Below the pieces are notes generated by a model. The model made no database searches, was not told the DNA's origin, and saw only the letters and a program-made list of their open reading frames with translations. A stretch of DNA of 64,000 nucleotides, taken from positions 109,073,530 through 109,137,529 of the forward strand of contig CM077160.1 of the NCBI GenBank assembly GCA_039583875.1. The letters run 5' to 3'. The position numbers and the translations under genes were made by a program. Shown piece by piece: positions 33,435 to 43,974 of this stretch (positions within the stretch are counted from its first letter, which is position 1; each line of letters opens with the position of its first letter). Source of the stretch: Platanthera guangdongensis (taxonomy: Eukaryota; Streptophyta; Magnoliopsida; Asparagales; Orchidaceae).

Positions 33435-34340
33435 CGATTCTTGGAGATATATCTTGGACTTAGCTAGTTCTTTAGGGTTCATTTGATAGGATGCTCGGGA
33501 CACTGGTTGAGCTCCAGGTATCAGCTCGATTCGGAAGTCCACTTCTCATAGTGGGGGAAACCCTGAAAGAGACTCAAGAAAAATATCTTGAAAGTCCCGA
33601 ACACCTGGACCTTTGGAGAGTACTTTGGTCTTGTCTTCCACTTTGAAGCAGATCAAGAATATCTAACTCCTCCATCTGATTGCTTTGGCGGCTTGTATAA
33701 AGGTTAAAATTATGTGTGAGACGAAGGGTATACCTTTTGCCATGATGGACTGACCATCCAGGTTTTGGAGGTAGATCTCCCTAGTTAAGCAATCAATTTG
33801 TGCCTTATGTTTGGCCAACCAGTCCATTCTATGTATGATGTTTAATCTGATTAATGCCAATATGGTCACGTATACTTCAAATTCAATATTTCCCAAGAGA
33901 TCTTGAAATGAACATTTCTCGGTAGATGACATATCTGATCCATCCGAAAATCATATCAGTATTACCATTCTGGATAATCAAATAAAATTTGTTTTGAATG
34001 AGATGAAATCTTGAGATGCAAAAGAGTGGGTGGCTCTTGGAAAGATTCATTTACTATAACTATATTGATTTTCAAGATAACCTAACATCAACATGAGAGA
34101 TAATACATATAGCAAGGATAACTAAAGATATATACAAATAACTACTTCTAGGGTGGGTCCATGTTGTAGATCTAAAGCTTAAACCTCTAGAGGTGCAACT
34201 CTGTCATTCCTTTGTGGCTCTCTTCTGCCTAGTTTACCTCTCCGACTTCCTCGGCTGTAGGACTCATTTTTGCACCATTTTCCCCAGGCCTTGCATCGGT
34301 CCGAGGGGAGTCTTATGCCCATAATCACCTTGCGGTGACA
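33435..34340 (-). pseudogene. Old gypsy element: Gag C terminus, protease and start of RT
   Basis: On the minus strand the remnants read GRREPQRND..VAPLEV (Gag tail, about 34180-34260), then ATHSFASQDFI (protease; the DTGATHSF motif has lost its Asp and Gly), NIIHRMDWLAKHKAQIDC (33770-33850), and DFQDIFLESLSGFPP..VDFRIELIPGAQPVSRASYQMNPKEL (33450-33605), the start of gypsy RT. An intron-like AT-rich stretch (about 34071-34124) separates Gag VV and protease at the same codon as intron 2 of gypsy-A. Many stops; not functional. Confidence 0.78.
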
Positions 34341-36165
34341 TTGGCTCAGGATTTATTGCCACTACAAGATGATGATCCTACCGGCTAAATCAAACATTCA
34401 GTCTAACCACAAATTATAAGTAAACATCTTAAATATACCACAAATCCACAACACACGTGTATGATAAATCATAAAGGCTATCCACAGAACCACATATAAG
34501 TCTAAAGGAAAAGGGGGCTTATGCCCAGTACAAAGTCAAAAAGGGTCTTATACCCAGTACATCAAATTTTTCGTACAAATCTCATGGAATTACTCTCATA
34601 TGTCAAACACTCACATTTATCCGAGGTAGAGTGGTAGTATACCGCATATGCTCCTCAAGTCCTGTCACACTGGGCTGCTGGTACTCCTGGTCGTACTGCT
34701 GCTGTTCTAGCTCCACGTGCTCCTAAAATGATGTCGTCCAACCTACCATTAGTCAAAAGACTAAGGGTTTCAACATCCACTCCCTCGGCGACTATTAGGC
34801 ACCAAGCGGGAGGATAAAAAGAAGGGTACAATAGTAGCAGCGTATATCAAGCAGTTGATAATGACACAACTATAATATAAAAGCAGCTATCACATCTACC
34901 ATCACATAAAAAGTAACTTAACTTATATAAATGCTCATATAAGTATATAAGTTAATGTTTAGATTGTGTAGATAACTCATAGTATAAAAGTGCTCATACT
35001 AATTTATATGATGAGGATCTTGTTATATGCAATGTTGCATTTGTTATGCAATGTAATGCTTATATTATGGTTACACACAAGTGAAACTCACACACACGAC
35101 TTCGTGCACACAAACCTTTTGTTCCCACTTTTTGAAGGTAGCTAACCTCTCAAGTACCACTCGTCGTAGCTAATGGAGGCAGTGGAGTGGGTATCTCCAC
35201 TACTAGGCGGGTATACACACTACCCGACCTAGACCTTACGTATGCCTCGATGCTAAGAACCAAACAACAGAGAACTTGCGTACTAATGATGGAATTCACA
35301 AGTCTTTTAGGCTTAGTGAAGGATTATTAGAAAAATGTCACTAAGACATCAGCTGAGCTGGCCCTTTAGACCACAACTACTCGCCAAGTCAACATACTCT
35401 CATAGGTGTGGCGACTAGGGTAGTACCAAAGACTCATCACATCATTTATGCGCATGCAAGTGTATCACTTCAACCATCCGAGCCTCCAGCTCGCATGGCT
35501 ATCATATCATTCATATCATAGTATCACCACACTCACTTACAATCGATTCTCTAACTCTTAGGACTAACTAGTCCTCTTTAACTATAACATATCATCCCCT
35601 TGGAATGATGCTCACCAGTTCTAATGTCTTCTTAATTAATCCACTCTTTACTTAGTGTTTAGTTATGTTTAATGATTTAGGGTGAATCTTGGACTTCCCG
35701 AGAACTATTCAGTGAAGTGACTCGCAATGGTACTAAGAAGTATGATTGGTTGACATCCCAAACTTACATTTCTCAAGATATTTAATCTTATTAGTGGATA
35801 ATTTTCTTTAAAGCCCTCTCTCAATATTATTCTTAATATCTAAGATATAATTATAACTCTTTTAGGAGATAGTTGATCTATCGATTGAACTCCAAGATGA
35901 ACTACTCCACATAGAGTCAATGTACTCTATCTCTCACCACTACTTGACAAATGGTTCTAGAACTCCAACTAGCAGTCTAAGATACTCCAAACATGTCACT
36001 AACCCACTTAGGATCAATTCATATGATCATCCTAGAGATCTACCCACTAGCAAACGTTCTATTGAACGTTGTTTACCTCTAACTCCATAAACATGGTAAG
36101 TGGTGTAACCTCAACCACTAATCTATATGCTTCAATATTTAATATAGAGGTGCAACATAATCAAG
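34341..36165. other. Leader/LTR-like non-coding part of the old gypsy element
   Basis: A short Ala/Arg-rich frame (GARGARTAAVRPGVPAAQC, minus strand, 34660-34730) may be a Gag N-terminal remnant. The remainder is AT-rich with no supported gene; it continues past the Tat element at 53505-53881. Some CTCATATCAT-type words recur near 35460-35530. I see no terminal repeat pair. Confidence 0.4.
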
Positions 36166-36170
36166 TTAAT
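36166..36170. repeat. Target-site duplication of the Tat element, left (TTAAT)
   Basis: TTAAT borders the LTR start at 36171 and is repeated at 53500-53504 after the LTR end at 53499. Confidence 0.9.
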
Positions 36171-36794
36171 TGTTGAAGCAAGGAGAAAATCCCAACCTCA
36201 GAATTCGGATCAAAGCCACCTAAGGTTACCGGTTCGGGGGTAAGACGAGACGACTATGATGTCTAGTATGAAGAACGAAGGCAAACAAGACCCCAGATGT
36301 TGTGGCAGGAAGGACCCACCACGTACCCGGATGGTCGAAAGGAGCAACCCCTTTTCAACCAAAAGTGGCCAAACTAGGTACGAGGGAGATTAGCTGATGA
36401 TTAAGTCGCAAGGTCGCGACCTGGTCTCTTAGGAAAAGGAATACAAAGGCTCGGCTAGTATCCGGAAAGGAGAGCTCGCGAGTATCCTGCAGAGGATTTC
36501 CAGTCCCTCAGCTCGTACCCCTGGGGTCCTATTTATAGGGAAATCCAAGGAAGGGGGTCATATTTATATCCCAACCCCTGGCGACTAGGCGACTTCCAAG
36601 GGGAACTCGCATGGGCTAAGTAAGTATCTAGCCTAATCGCCTACTTGGCAAGTATGCGAGAGGAGCTCGTCATACTCGCCCAGGCCTTCTCGTGGTCTTG
36701 CGCGCTGACTCTGGCTTCTGTCTTGATTGGTTGACCTTGACTTATATTGACCTGGTCGTGGTAGGGCCCATCCTCGAAGAATATGGGTTGTACA
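36171..36794 (-). repeat. 3' LTR of the Tat element (624 bp)
   Basis: Plus-strand ends TGTTGAAGCA and GGGTTGTACA. It contains the minus-strand TATA block CCTATAAATAGGACCCC (near 36527-36541) and the repeated words CTCGCGAGTA and GGCGACT, also common across the element. Confidence 0.92.
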
Positions 36795-36812
36795 CAATCC
36801 TCGCTCTTTTCG
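36795..36812 (-). promoter_or_regulatory. Polypurine tract of the Tat element
   Basis: The minus strand reads GAAAAGAGCGAGGATTG immediately before the LTR start TGTACAACCC. Confidence 0.7.
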
Positions 36813-36912
36813 AGCGACGTATGAAATCGGAAAGAATCATCCAACACCTATTCGGTGAGATGCTTGGCTGAGTATCTGAGTTGCTCGCCTTTGACGACTG
36901 TCTGCCGATCTC

Positions 36913-36920
36913 TATAAATA
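36913..36920 (+). promoter_or_regulatory. TATA box of antisense unit 1
   Basis: CTCTATAAATAGAGGGG on the plus strand, 44-51 bp before the first ATG of antisense unit 1 and about 120 bp outside the LTR. A nearly identical CTATAAATAGGAGGGG precedes antisense unit 2. Confidence 0.7.
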
Positions 36921-36963
36921 GAGGGGCTGATTTTTTGAGACGGATCTCATGAGCTCGCACAAT

Positions 36964-38640
36964 ATGTCGAACACCAACGAGAAATTTCTTCAGTACAGTC
37001 TTGCCGCGTTGTCCGGCTTTCTTGGCATTGCCAAGCCCAAAAGGCCACGTGAATAGGATGTCGTTGCCGACTTACCTCCCCATAAAAAGAAGAAAACCAA
37101 GAAGTCAAAGACGGTACCCGCCTCCAAGGCGGCCAACCCACTTCCGCCCCCTGAACAGGTCGCCGCTTCAATGAGAAAACCCACTCGTTCCGCAAGCACC
37201 CAGAAGCTCCTTAGTGACCTTGGGCTAGACTATACCCTCAACACAGCTGCTCCTGATTCAAGCCTTCTCAGCATGCTGAAAACTCTTGAAGTCTCTAACT
37301 CATCAGCGATACAGCGGATTGAAGTTGTCTCCCGACCAGGTCGTTTTGTCAAACCATTTTTCTTAAAGCAGCCAATTGCCGCTTGTTTCTCGCTGACTCA
37401 CTTTATTTGCTCGCAGACTCTCCACCAGATGTCGCTGATGCAGCGCTGAATGTCACCCCCTAAACTCCGCACCACTGCTCGCCTTTACAGCCGGGAAATC
37501 GACACGGGCCGCACACACTGTTCAGATTAATCTCAGCACTAAGAAAGCAATGAAAGCTTCGACCCCTACGATGAAGAAAAATCCCCCGCCGAGTAAAGAC
37601 CCACTGGTAAAGGACATCCCGACGAAGAAGGACCCTCCGAGGAGCGAGGACCCTCTGGCAAATAAGGTCCATCCGGCGAGCAAGGACTTCCCGACGAGCA
37701 ATGTCGCCTTCCACTCCCGCACAAGATTCTATACTGCCAGTGGCGAGTAATCCATTACCGTCGCCGCCTCTTATGAATGTCGCCACTTGCAGGCGGCGAG
37801 TGAACTATTGCCGCCGCCGCCTCCTTTGATCGCGCAACTACTAGCTGACAAGCAGAGACCTCCAACACCTCCTCCGCCGAATACCTCGCACCAACCGACA
37901 AGTTTGTCGCAGCCTCTTGTCGCCTCCGTTGGAAACTCTGGCCCGAAAACCAGATAGGCCATGGCCAAATTACTTCCCTCCAAGGGTCGGGGACCCCGAG
38001 CATGGAGGTTACGGGTGGGGTAAACCAGCAGAGCATACGGCTGGTTCATCTTCTGGCCGGCGAGATACCTCAGGTCGCAGCCACTCTCCTCATCGATCAC
38101 GGTCTCCTCGTCGCAGTAACCTGCATTACTGTTGTTTCATTTGATGAGTTAGTCATCAATTTCTGATCTGGCGTCCTTCTATTTAATTTGGCAGATCGCC
38201 CGGTGACTCCAGGGGCGGCCTTCATCGACGCCATCGGGTTATTGGGCAGCGAGTATCGTCATGCTGCTGCTCGTGCCTATCTGGAGCTGGAGAGCAAGTT
38301 AGACCAGCTGGCGATTTGCGAGCCACATCGTCGGATCTCATCTCTGGAGGTGAGAATGGCGAGGATGGAGGAACTTCGGGCCAGCTTGGAGAACTACGAG
38401 GCCCGCTTTCATATGATCAGCGAGATCGACTGACGGATGCGATGAACGACCACCGTCTTCAGCTTGTCCTCGATGAGTTGGTTGGGATGTGTGCGTGCAT
38501 GGGATCTGCTGGTCGATTGGTGAGAGTGGAGGAATAGCTGTGGCTCGGCTATGACGCGATAACACTGGCGACCGATCATTATCGGTGGGCCATGAGATGG
38601 GATGGGCCAGACGACATCCACATCCTCTGGAGCGGAAGCC
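36964..38640 (+). pseudogene. Tat antisense unit 1 (multi-exon, broken): basic and coiled-coil protein
   Basis: ATG at 36964 opens MSNTNEKFLQYSLAALSGFL; a TAG at codon 31 interrupts it, then the frame carries a lysine-rich tract (KKKKTKKSK) and RKPTRSASTQKLLSDLGLDY to about 37340. Likely introns follow, for example GT at 37342 to AG near 37419. A Pro/Lys repeat (KNPPPSKDPLVKDIPTKKDP, 37565-37630) and an Arg/Ser tract (RSHSPHRSRSPRRS, 38075-38117) come next. The last exon begins after TTTGGCAG at 38193 and encodes a helical segment (YLELESKLDQLAICEPHRRISSLEVRMARMEEL) ending at 38433. Function is not known. Antisense ORFs at this location are typical of Tat elements. The mosaic LTR is inserted just downstream. 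Confidence 0.6.
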
Positions 38641-38662
38641 TAGAACTTAGGAATTTTCCTTT

Positions 38663-38667
38663 CTTTA
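38663..38667. repeat. Target-site duplication of the mosaic LTR, left (CTTTA)
   Basis: CTTTA before TGTAACACC at 38668; the second copy is at 43549-43553 after GTGTTACA. Confidence 0.93.
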
Positions 38668-39212
38668 TGTAACACCCCCTATCCGTCGCATAGCATATAG
38701 CAGTAGGTCCGGCCGGGGCCCGACGCCATATACCACAGACAGACCGGGTGGTTACTCAATGGAAACCATCCAACCAATCCAACGTCCTACACAGAGCATT
38801 CTAGCGGAAGCAGTTTTATAAGTTGCAATTAAAAGAACCCAGCACAAATAGCATGAATGTCCACTAAACAATCCCAAAGGAATGAAGTACAAATACACGA
38901 GTATTGGCCTTAAGGCCTTACAAATTGTTTCCTTCAAAATTACATGTTTTCAAACCTCGGCACGCAGGTCAGCCATACATGAATAAAGAAAACATCCAAA
39001 AATTAGGCCTTCGAGGGCCGGCACAGTAACTTGTGCTTTAGCCCGCTATTGACTGCTTGGTCCAGCAGCACCTGCAAGCAACAAACCACCGCACGGTGGC
39101 AAACAAAGGCAACGATCAGCAATGTTGACCAAATTATAACGATCCTGCACCCACTTGCGTTGGTTATTTGCAGTTTTGTTTGGTCGCTTAACGGTGTTTT
39201 GTGCCACTATAG

Positions 39213-40018
39213 GTGACCAGAAGCGGTGCTGGGTTGTCGGAACGTCGAGTTTCTGAGGCTAACAGTGCACCAAATGATGCTCCTGCAACACCTCCTTCGG
39301 CCGAAACCATTCGAATGGTGGCTGAAGCAGTGTTTGCAATGATCAATGCGCAGCCTACAAGGCAGGTGCAGCAGCCCGCTCCTGTGATGGAGCAGGTACC
39401 ACTGCAAGAGGCTGAGCAGAGAAGGGTGGAACAGGTAGTAGAGGAACCGGTGGTGCCGAGGAGGGCAACCGAGAGACAGCTCAAACATGTCATGAGCTTT
39501 AATCCTCTGGTATTCTCGGAGTTGGGAACCCCATCTCAAGCTGAAGACTGGCTCTCCCGTGTGAAGAGAGTCTTGACAGTGACGGAGACGGAGGAGTGGC
39601 AGATGACCACTATAGCTACGTTCCTGTTGGATGGAGATGCTAGGCTATGGTGGGAGGGTTTGGAGCTGCATCTATTGAGAGGAAGGCAATTTACAGACGT
39701 CTCGATGGAGGAGCTCTCGAGACTGTTCTTGGCTAGGTACCTCCCTTTGGCGCAGAGGATAGCATTGGAGAACGAGTTCCTGAAGTTGGTTCAAGGAGAG
39801 AGTAGCATGGATGAATATCTCCATGAGTTTACTCGATTGAGTCGGTATGCTAACTCCACCATCGCGGATGAGGAGCGCAAGACGAATCGATTCTATGAAG
39901 GGTTGAGAGATGATTTGAGGCTACTACTCTCGGGGCCTATGACGCAGGGCTTATTGACCCTGGTCAACACGGCCCGGTCCTTCGAGAAGGACATGAAGAA
40001 TGTTCAAGCGAAGAAGAG
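39213..40018 (+). pseudogene. Tekay-like Gag fragment (second copy)
   Basis: Open frame equivalent to the first ~268 residues of gypsy-A Gag (TRSGAGLSERRVSEA; DWLSRVKRVLTVTETEEWQM; FYEGLRDDLRLLLSG), cut at NVQAKKS before the zinc knuckle. It begins at GTG just after the acceptor CCACTATAG, as in gypsy-A, again with no upstream ATG in frame. Confidence 0.88.
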
Positions 40019-41103
40019 CATAACGATCCCGCCCCCAATTCGTGGCGGCAATGCTCCTTCCATGCAGTTTATTAGCATAACCAAGCAGCATATAAATATA
40101 CATTGCATCACAGGTATTGGCATACTCGGCCACACGCACCATGCACTCATGGCACATTCTCGGTGAATCGGTCGATGTCACGTCAATTAAAACCATAGAC
40201 ATTCTGATATCACCGCCGCCACTTTGATGGCCAAACAATGAGCATTTTGTCTTCCCGGTATGGGTCACGTCAATTTAAGCTATAGACCGCCGAAGACCCT
40301 CATCTATGCCAACAGCTCACACCGAACGACATATAACGGGTACGGTTCCGCCTGACTCGTTGCTCACACCGCAACGTTAATTTAAAATATATGCACGGGT
40401 CAAACTTCTCCTGAGTCCCGTTTCCGTCACACACTTTACATAACCCGATTATGTTCAAGTTGGCTCTCAGGCCACCATGTTGGCAGAATCACGCATCTGC
40501 CCAGTTTTCCGGGTGCACCTTGGGGTTAATCCCCAAGGCTCTCTGTTGCAATCTACCACGTAGAAAACCCGAAAAACACACATTCGCATGGAGTCTTCTC
40601 CGGCCATTTATGCAATGCAACATCACTGATCTAGACCAACTTGTACCGGGTAGGCTTCACACATCATGCCTATGTCTGTTCTCGAATACGGACTCTAAAC
40701 AACGGGGACTTTATATATCTACCCGAAGGAACGCCTCAAACTCACCGCAAACTTGCGAGAGCGGGCTTCCTATGCAAAAGAAGTAGAGCTTCACATACTC
40801 AAGTAGAGAATCGTTACCCTAGCGTTCTTCCTTGGCGTCATGGAATTGTAAGCAGATGAAAAGCACCGACACTCTCTTTGCCTCCGTAGATCCAAAGTCG
40901 GCTCGCGATTTGGAGCTCCGAAGCCCCTCCAAGGACCAGATCTAGATTTCTTCTTCCACCTTTGCTCTCCCTTCTCTCTAGAATTTAGATAGAGAACCAG
41001 CGGCAGAAAATAAGGGTTTTGAAACCCTATACTCGGGTATATCCCAAACGGATTAACCACCAGCCGTCGGATCCCACAAAAAGGAAATGCATGGCTACGA
41101 TCC

Positions 41104-41449
41104 AGCTATCTGTGGAGCTCAGTGGTCTACATGATGTATTCCATATATCGGTGCTACGGAAGGCGGTGTAAGAGCCTACGCAGTTGATCGCGGTCGATCA
41201 AGTGCCGGTTGATAGTGGGTTGACGACAAAGGTCAAGCTCGTGCGTATTGAAGACTCGGAAGTCAAGCGGCTATGCAATAAAGAGATCAGGATGGTCAAG
41301 GTCCGATGGGACAATTGCGGTCGAGAGGAGCTCTCTTGGGAGCGAGAGCAGACTATGCTAGACGAGTACCCGAAGTTATTCGGCTCAGGTACAATTTTAG
41401 TTTTGTACTTATCTTACCTTCATGAAATTTCGTGGACGAAATTCTTTTA
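41104..41449 (+). pseudogene. Tekay-like Pol C terminus (chromodomain) fragment
   Basis: Matches gypsy-A Pol from about 7241 to the stop: LSVELSGLHDVFHISVLRKAV then a TAA, EPTQLIAVDQVPVDSGL, and the chromodomain-like segment NKEIRMVKVRWDNCGREELSWERE. The polypurine tract AAGAGGGAGAGAGC and an LTR follow at 41463. Confidence 0.9.
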
Positions 41450-41462
41450 AGAGGGAGAGAGC

Positions 41463-43020
41463 TGTAACACCCCAAAACTCAAAAGAACGACGAGTGACGT
41501 TTCGGGACAAATTTGGTTTTTTGGCAGGGGGTACACGGCCTGGGACACGGGCGTGTCCCAGGGCGTGTCGTGTTCGTTCGAACGATCGAGCCAGCGATCT
41601 GTGATCGACGATCTGGCAGCGTTCGACGATCGGGCCAGCATTCTGAGATCGACGATCTGGCAGCGTTCGACGATCGGGCCAGCGATCTGAGATCGACGAT
41701 CTGGCAACGTTCGACGATCGGGCCAGCAATATGAGATCGACGATCTGGCAGCGTTCGAAGATCGGACCAGCAATCTGGTATCGACGATTTGGCAGCGTTC
41801 GACGATCTTGGCTCGACGATCGTCGAGCGCGGGGCGGATTGTGGCGTGTTTGACTCTGTCGACGCGGAGTGTCGACAAAGGGGTTTTTGGCGGGATCTTG
41901 ACTAAATGTCCCGACACAATTTGATTTGTCGCGGACGTGTCCTGCTCCGATTGGTGAACCGTGCGGTGTTTAGCCCCGTTTGTCCAGGTCAGACCTCGAT
42001 CGTAGCCGTGCATTTCCTTTTTGTGGGATCCTACGGCTGGTGGTTAATCTGTTTGGGATATACCTGAGTATAAGGTTTCAAAACCCTTATTTTCTGCCGC
42101 TGGTTCTCTGTCTAAATTCTAGAGAGAAGGGAGAGCAAAGGAGGAAGAAGAAATCTAGATTCGGTCCTTGGAGGGGCTTCGGAGCTCCAAATCACGAGCC
42201 AACGACGGTTCTACGGAGGCAAAGAGAGTGCGGTGCTTTTCATTCCGCTTACATTTCCATGGCGCCAAGGAAGAACGCTAGGGTAACGATTATCTACTTG
42301 AGCATGTGAAGCTATACTTCTTTTGCATAGGAAGCCCGCTCTCGCGAGTTTGCGGTGAGTTTGAGGCGTTCCTTCGGGTAGATATGTAAAGTCCCCATTG
42401 TTTAGAGTCCGTATTCGAGAACGGACATAGGCATGATGTGTGAAGCCTACCCGGACAAGTTGGTCTGGATCAGTGATTTTGCATTGCATAAATGGCCTGA
42501 GAAGACTCCGTACGAATGTGTGTTTTTCGGGTTTTCTACGTGGTAGATTGCAACAGGGAGCCTTGGGGATTAACCCCAAGGTGCACCCGGAAAACTGGGC
42601 AGATGTGTGATTATGCCAACATGGTGGCCTGGGAGCCAACTTGAACATAACCGGGTTATGTAAAGTGTGCGACGGAAATGGGACTCGGGAGAAGTTTGAC
42701 CCGTGCATATGTTTTAAATTAACGTTGCGGTGTGAGCAACGGGTCAGACAGAACCGTACCTGTTCTATGTCGTTCGGTGTGAGCCGTTGGCATAGATGAG
42801 GGTCTTCAGCGGTCTATGGCTTAAATTGACGTGACCCATGCCGGGAAAACAAAATGCTCATTGTTTGGCCGTCAAAGTGGCGGCGGTGAGATCAGAATGT
42901 CTATGGCTTTAATTGACGTGACATCGACCGGTTCACCGAGAATGTGCACTCAGTGCACGGGGCGTGTGGTCGAGCGTGCCAACGCCTGTGATGCAATGTA
43001 TATTTATATACTGCTTGTCT
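41463..43020 (+). repeat. Partial Tekay-like LTR, plus strand, inside the mosaic
   Basis: Starts TGTAACACCCCAAAACTC and aligns to the gypsy-A LTR layout, including the ATG-plus-donor block at 42259-42284, but stops at about 1.56 kb (TATACTGCTTG), where the minus-strand LTR resumes. Confidence 0.87.
41577..41830 (+). repeat. 44-bp tandem repeat of palindromes in the mosaic LTR
   Basis: About five units starting at GTTCGACGATC (41621, 41665, 41709, 41753) with a period of 44 bp. Each holds GATCGACGATC and the inverted pair GATCTGGC / GCCAGCGATC. The minus-strand piece carries the same array at about 43180-43440. Confidence 0.87.
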
Positions 43021-43548
43021 GACCTAGACAAACGGGGCTAAACACCGCACGGTTCACCAACCGGAGCAGGACACGTCCGCGACCAATCAAATTGTGTCGG
43101 GACATTTAGTCAAGATCCCGCCAAAAACCCCTAGGTCGACACTCCGCGTCGACAGAGTCAAACACACCACAATCCGCCCCACGCTCGACGATCGTCGAAC
43201 CAAGATCGTCGAACGCTGCCAAATCGTCAATCCCAGATTGCTTGGCCCGATCTTCGAACGCTGCAAGATCATCGATCTTAGATTGCTGGCCCGATCGTCG
43301 AACGCTGCCAGATCGTCGATCTCAGATCGCTGGCCCGATCGTCGAACGCTGCCAGATCGTCGATCTCAGATTGCTGGCCCGATCGTCGAACGCTGCCAGA
43401 TCGTCGATCACAGATCGCTGGCCCGATCGTCGAACGAACACGACACGCCCCGAGGACACGCCCGTGTCCCAGGCCGTGTACCCCCTGCCAAAAACCAAAT
43501 TTGGCCCGAAACGTCACCCGTCGCTCTTTTGAGTTTTGGGGTGTTACA

Positions 43549-43553
43549 CTTTA
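43549..43553. repeat. Target-site duplication of the mosaic LTR, right (CTTTA)
   Basis: Pairs with 38663-38667. Confidence 0.93.
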
Positions 43554-43831
43554 TTCGAACTCGCCTTAGGCGATTATTGTAATAAATAATATTATATTTG
43601 TAATAAGCGAGTTTGAATCTCGCTCTTGATTTCTGTCTTGTTCTTTGTTGTTCACTCGCTGCCTTTCCGTGATATGCCGAGTTCATTTTGTAGGTTTCGG
43701 TGAAGTCACGAGATTGCTTGTTGTGCTATGCGAGATGGGGTTGATGCTGGGGATCTGCTTATATGTCTACGCCGCGACTTAGGATTATACTCGCCGAAAT
43801 AGATATATACCCCCCATTTCTTTGCCTTCGC

Positions 43832-43839
43832 CTATAAAT
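43832..43839 (+). promoter_or_regulatory. TATA box of antisense unit 2
   Basis: GCCTATAAATAGGAGGGG, about 140 bp before the ATG at 43975 in the clean context GAAAATGGTTGG. Same core as the promoter of antisense unit 1 and of the LTR on the other strand. Confidence 0.7.
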
Positions 43840-43974
43840 AGGAGGGGTAGGTAGTCCATAAGTACGTTGCTGCGATTTTCTATCTCCAACTCGCGAGTAT
43901 CTTTTCTTGCTCGCGTCTCTGCCTTCCTTATCTTCTCGCCTTTCATTCTCTCCTCGTCATTCGATCTCGCTGAA

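Larger units (their letters stand above)
38668..43548 (-). mobile_element. Rearranged Tekay-like solo LTR containing two inverted internal blocks
   Basis: The outer ends are the two ends of one minus-strand LTR with TSD CTTTA. That LTR is present in three pieces, 43548-43021, 41103-40019 and 39155-38668, totalling about 2.1 kb, a full LTR. Between them are two plus-strand blocks from the same family: 39156-40018 (leader and gag) and 41104-43020 (pol end, polypurine tract and the first 1.56 kb of an LTR). The right piece begins exactly where the middle one ends, bar about 3 bp. The gag block is bordered by an imperfect repeat of ~23 bp (39136-39159 and 40020-40042). Confidence 0.85.

Noticed and set aside
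34341..36165. Host gene or promoter region
   Set aside because: No ORF above background, no splice-supported frame, and flanks on both sides read as retroelement remnants.
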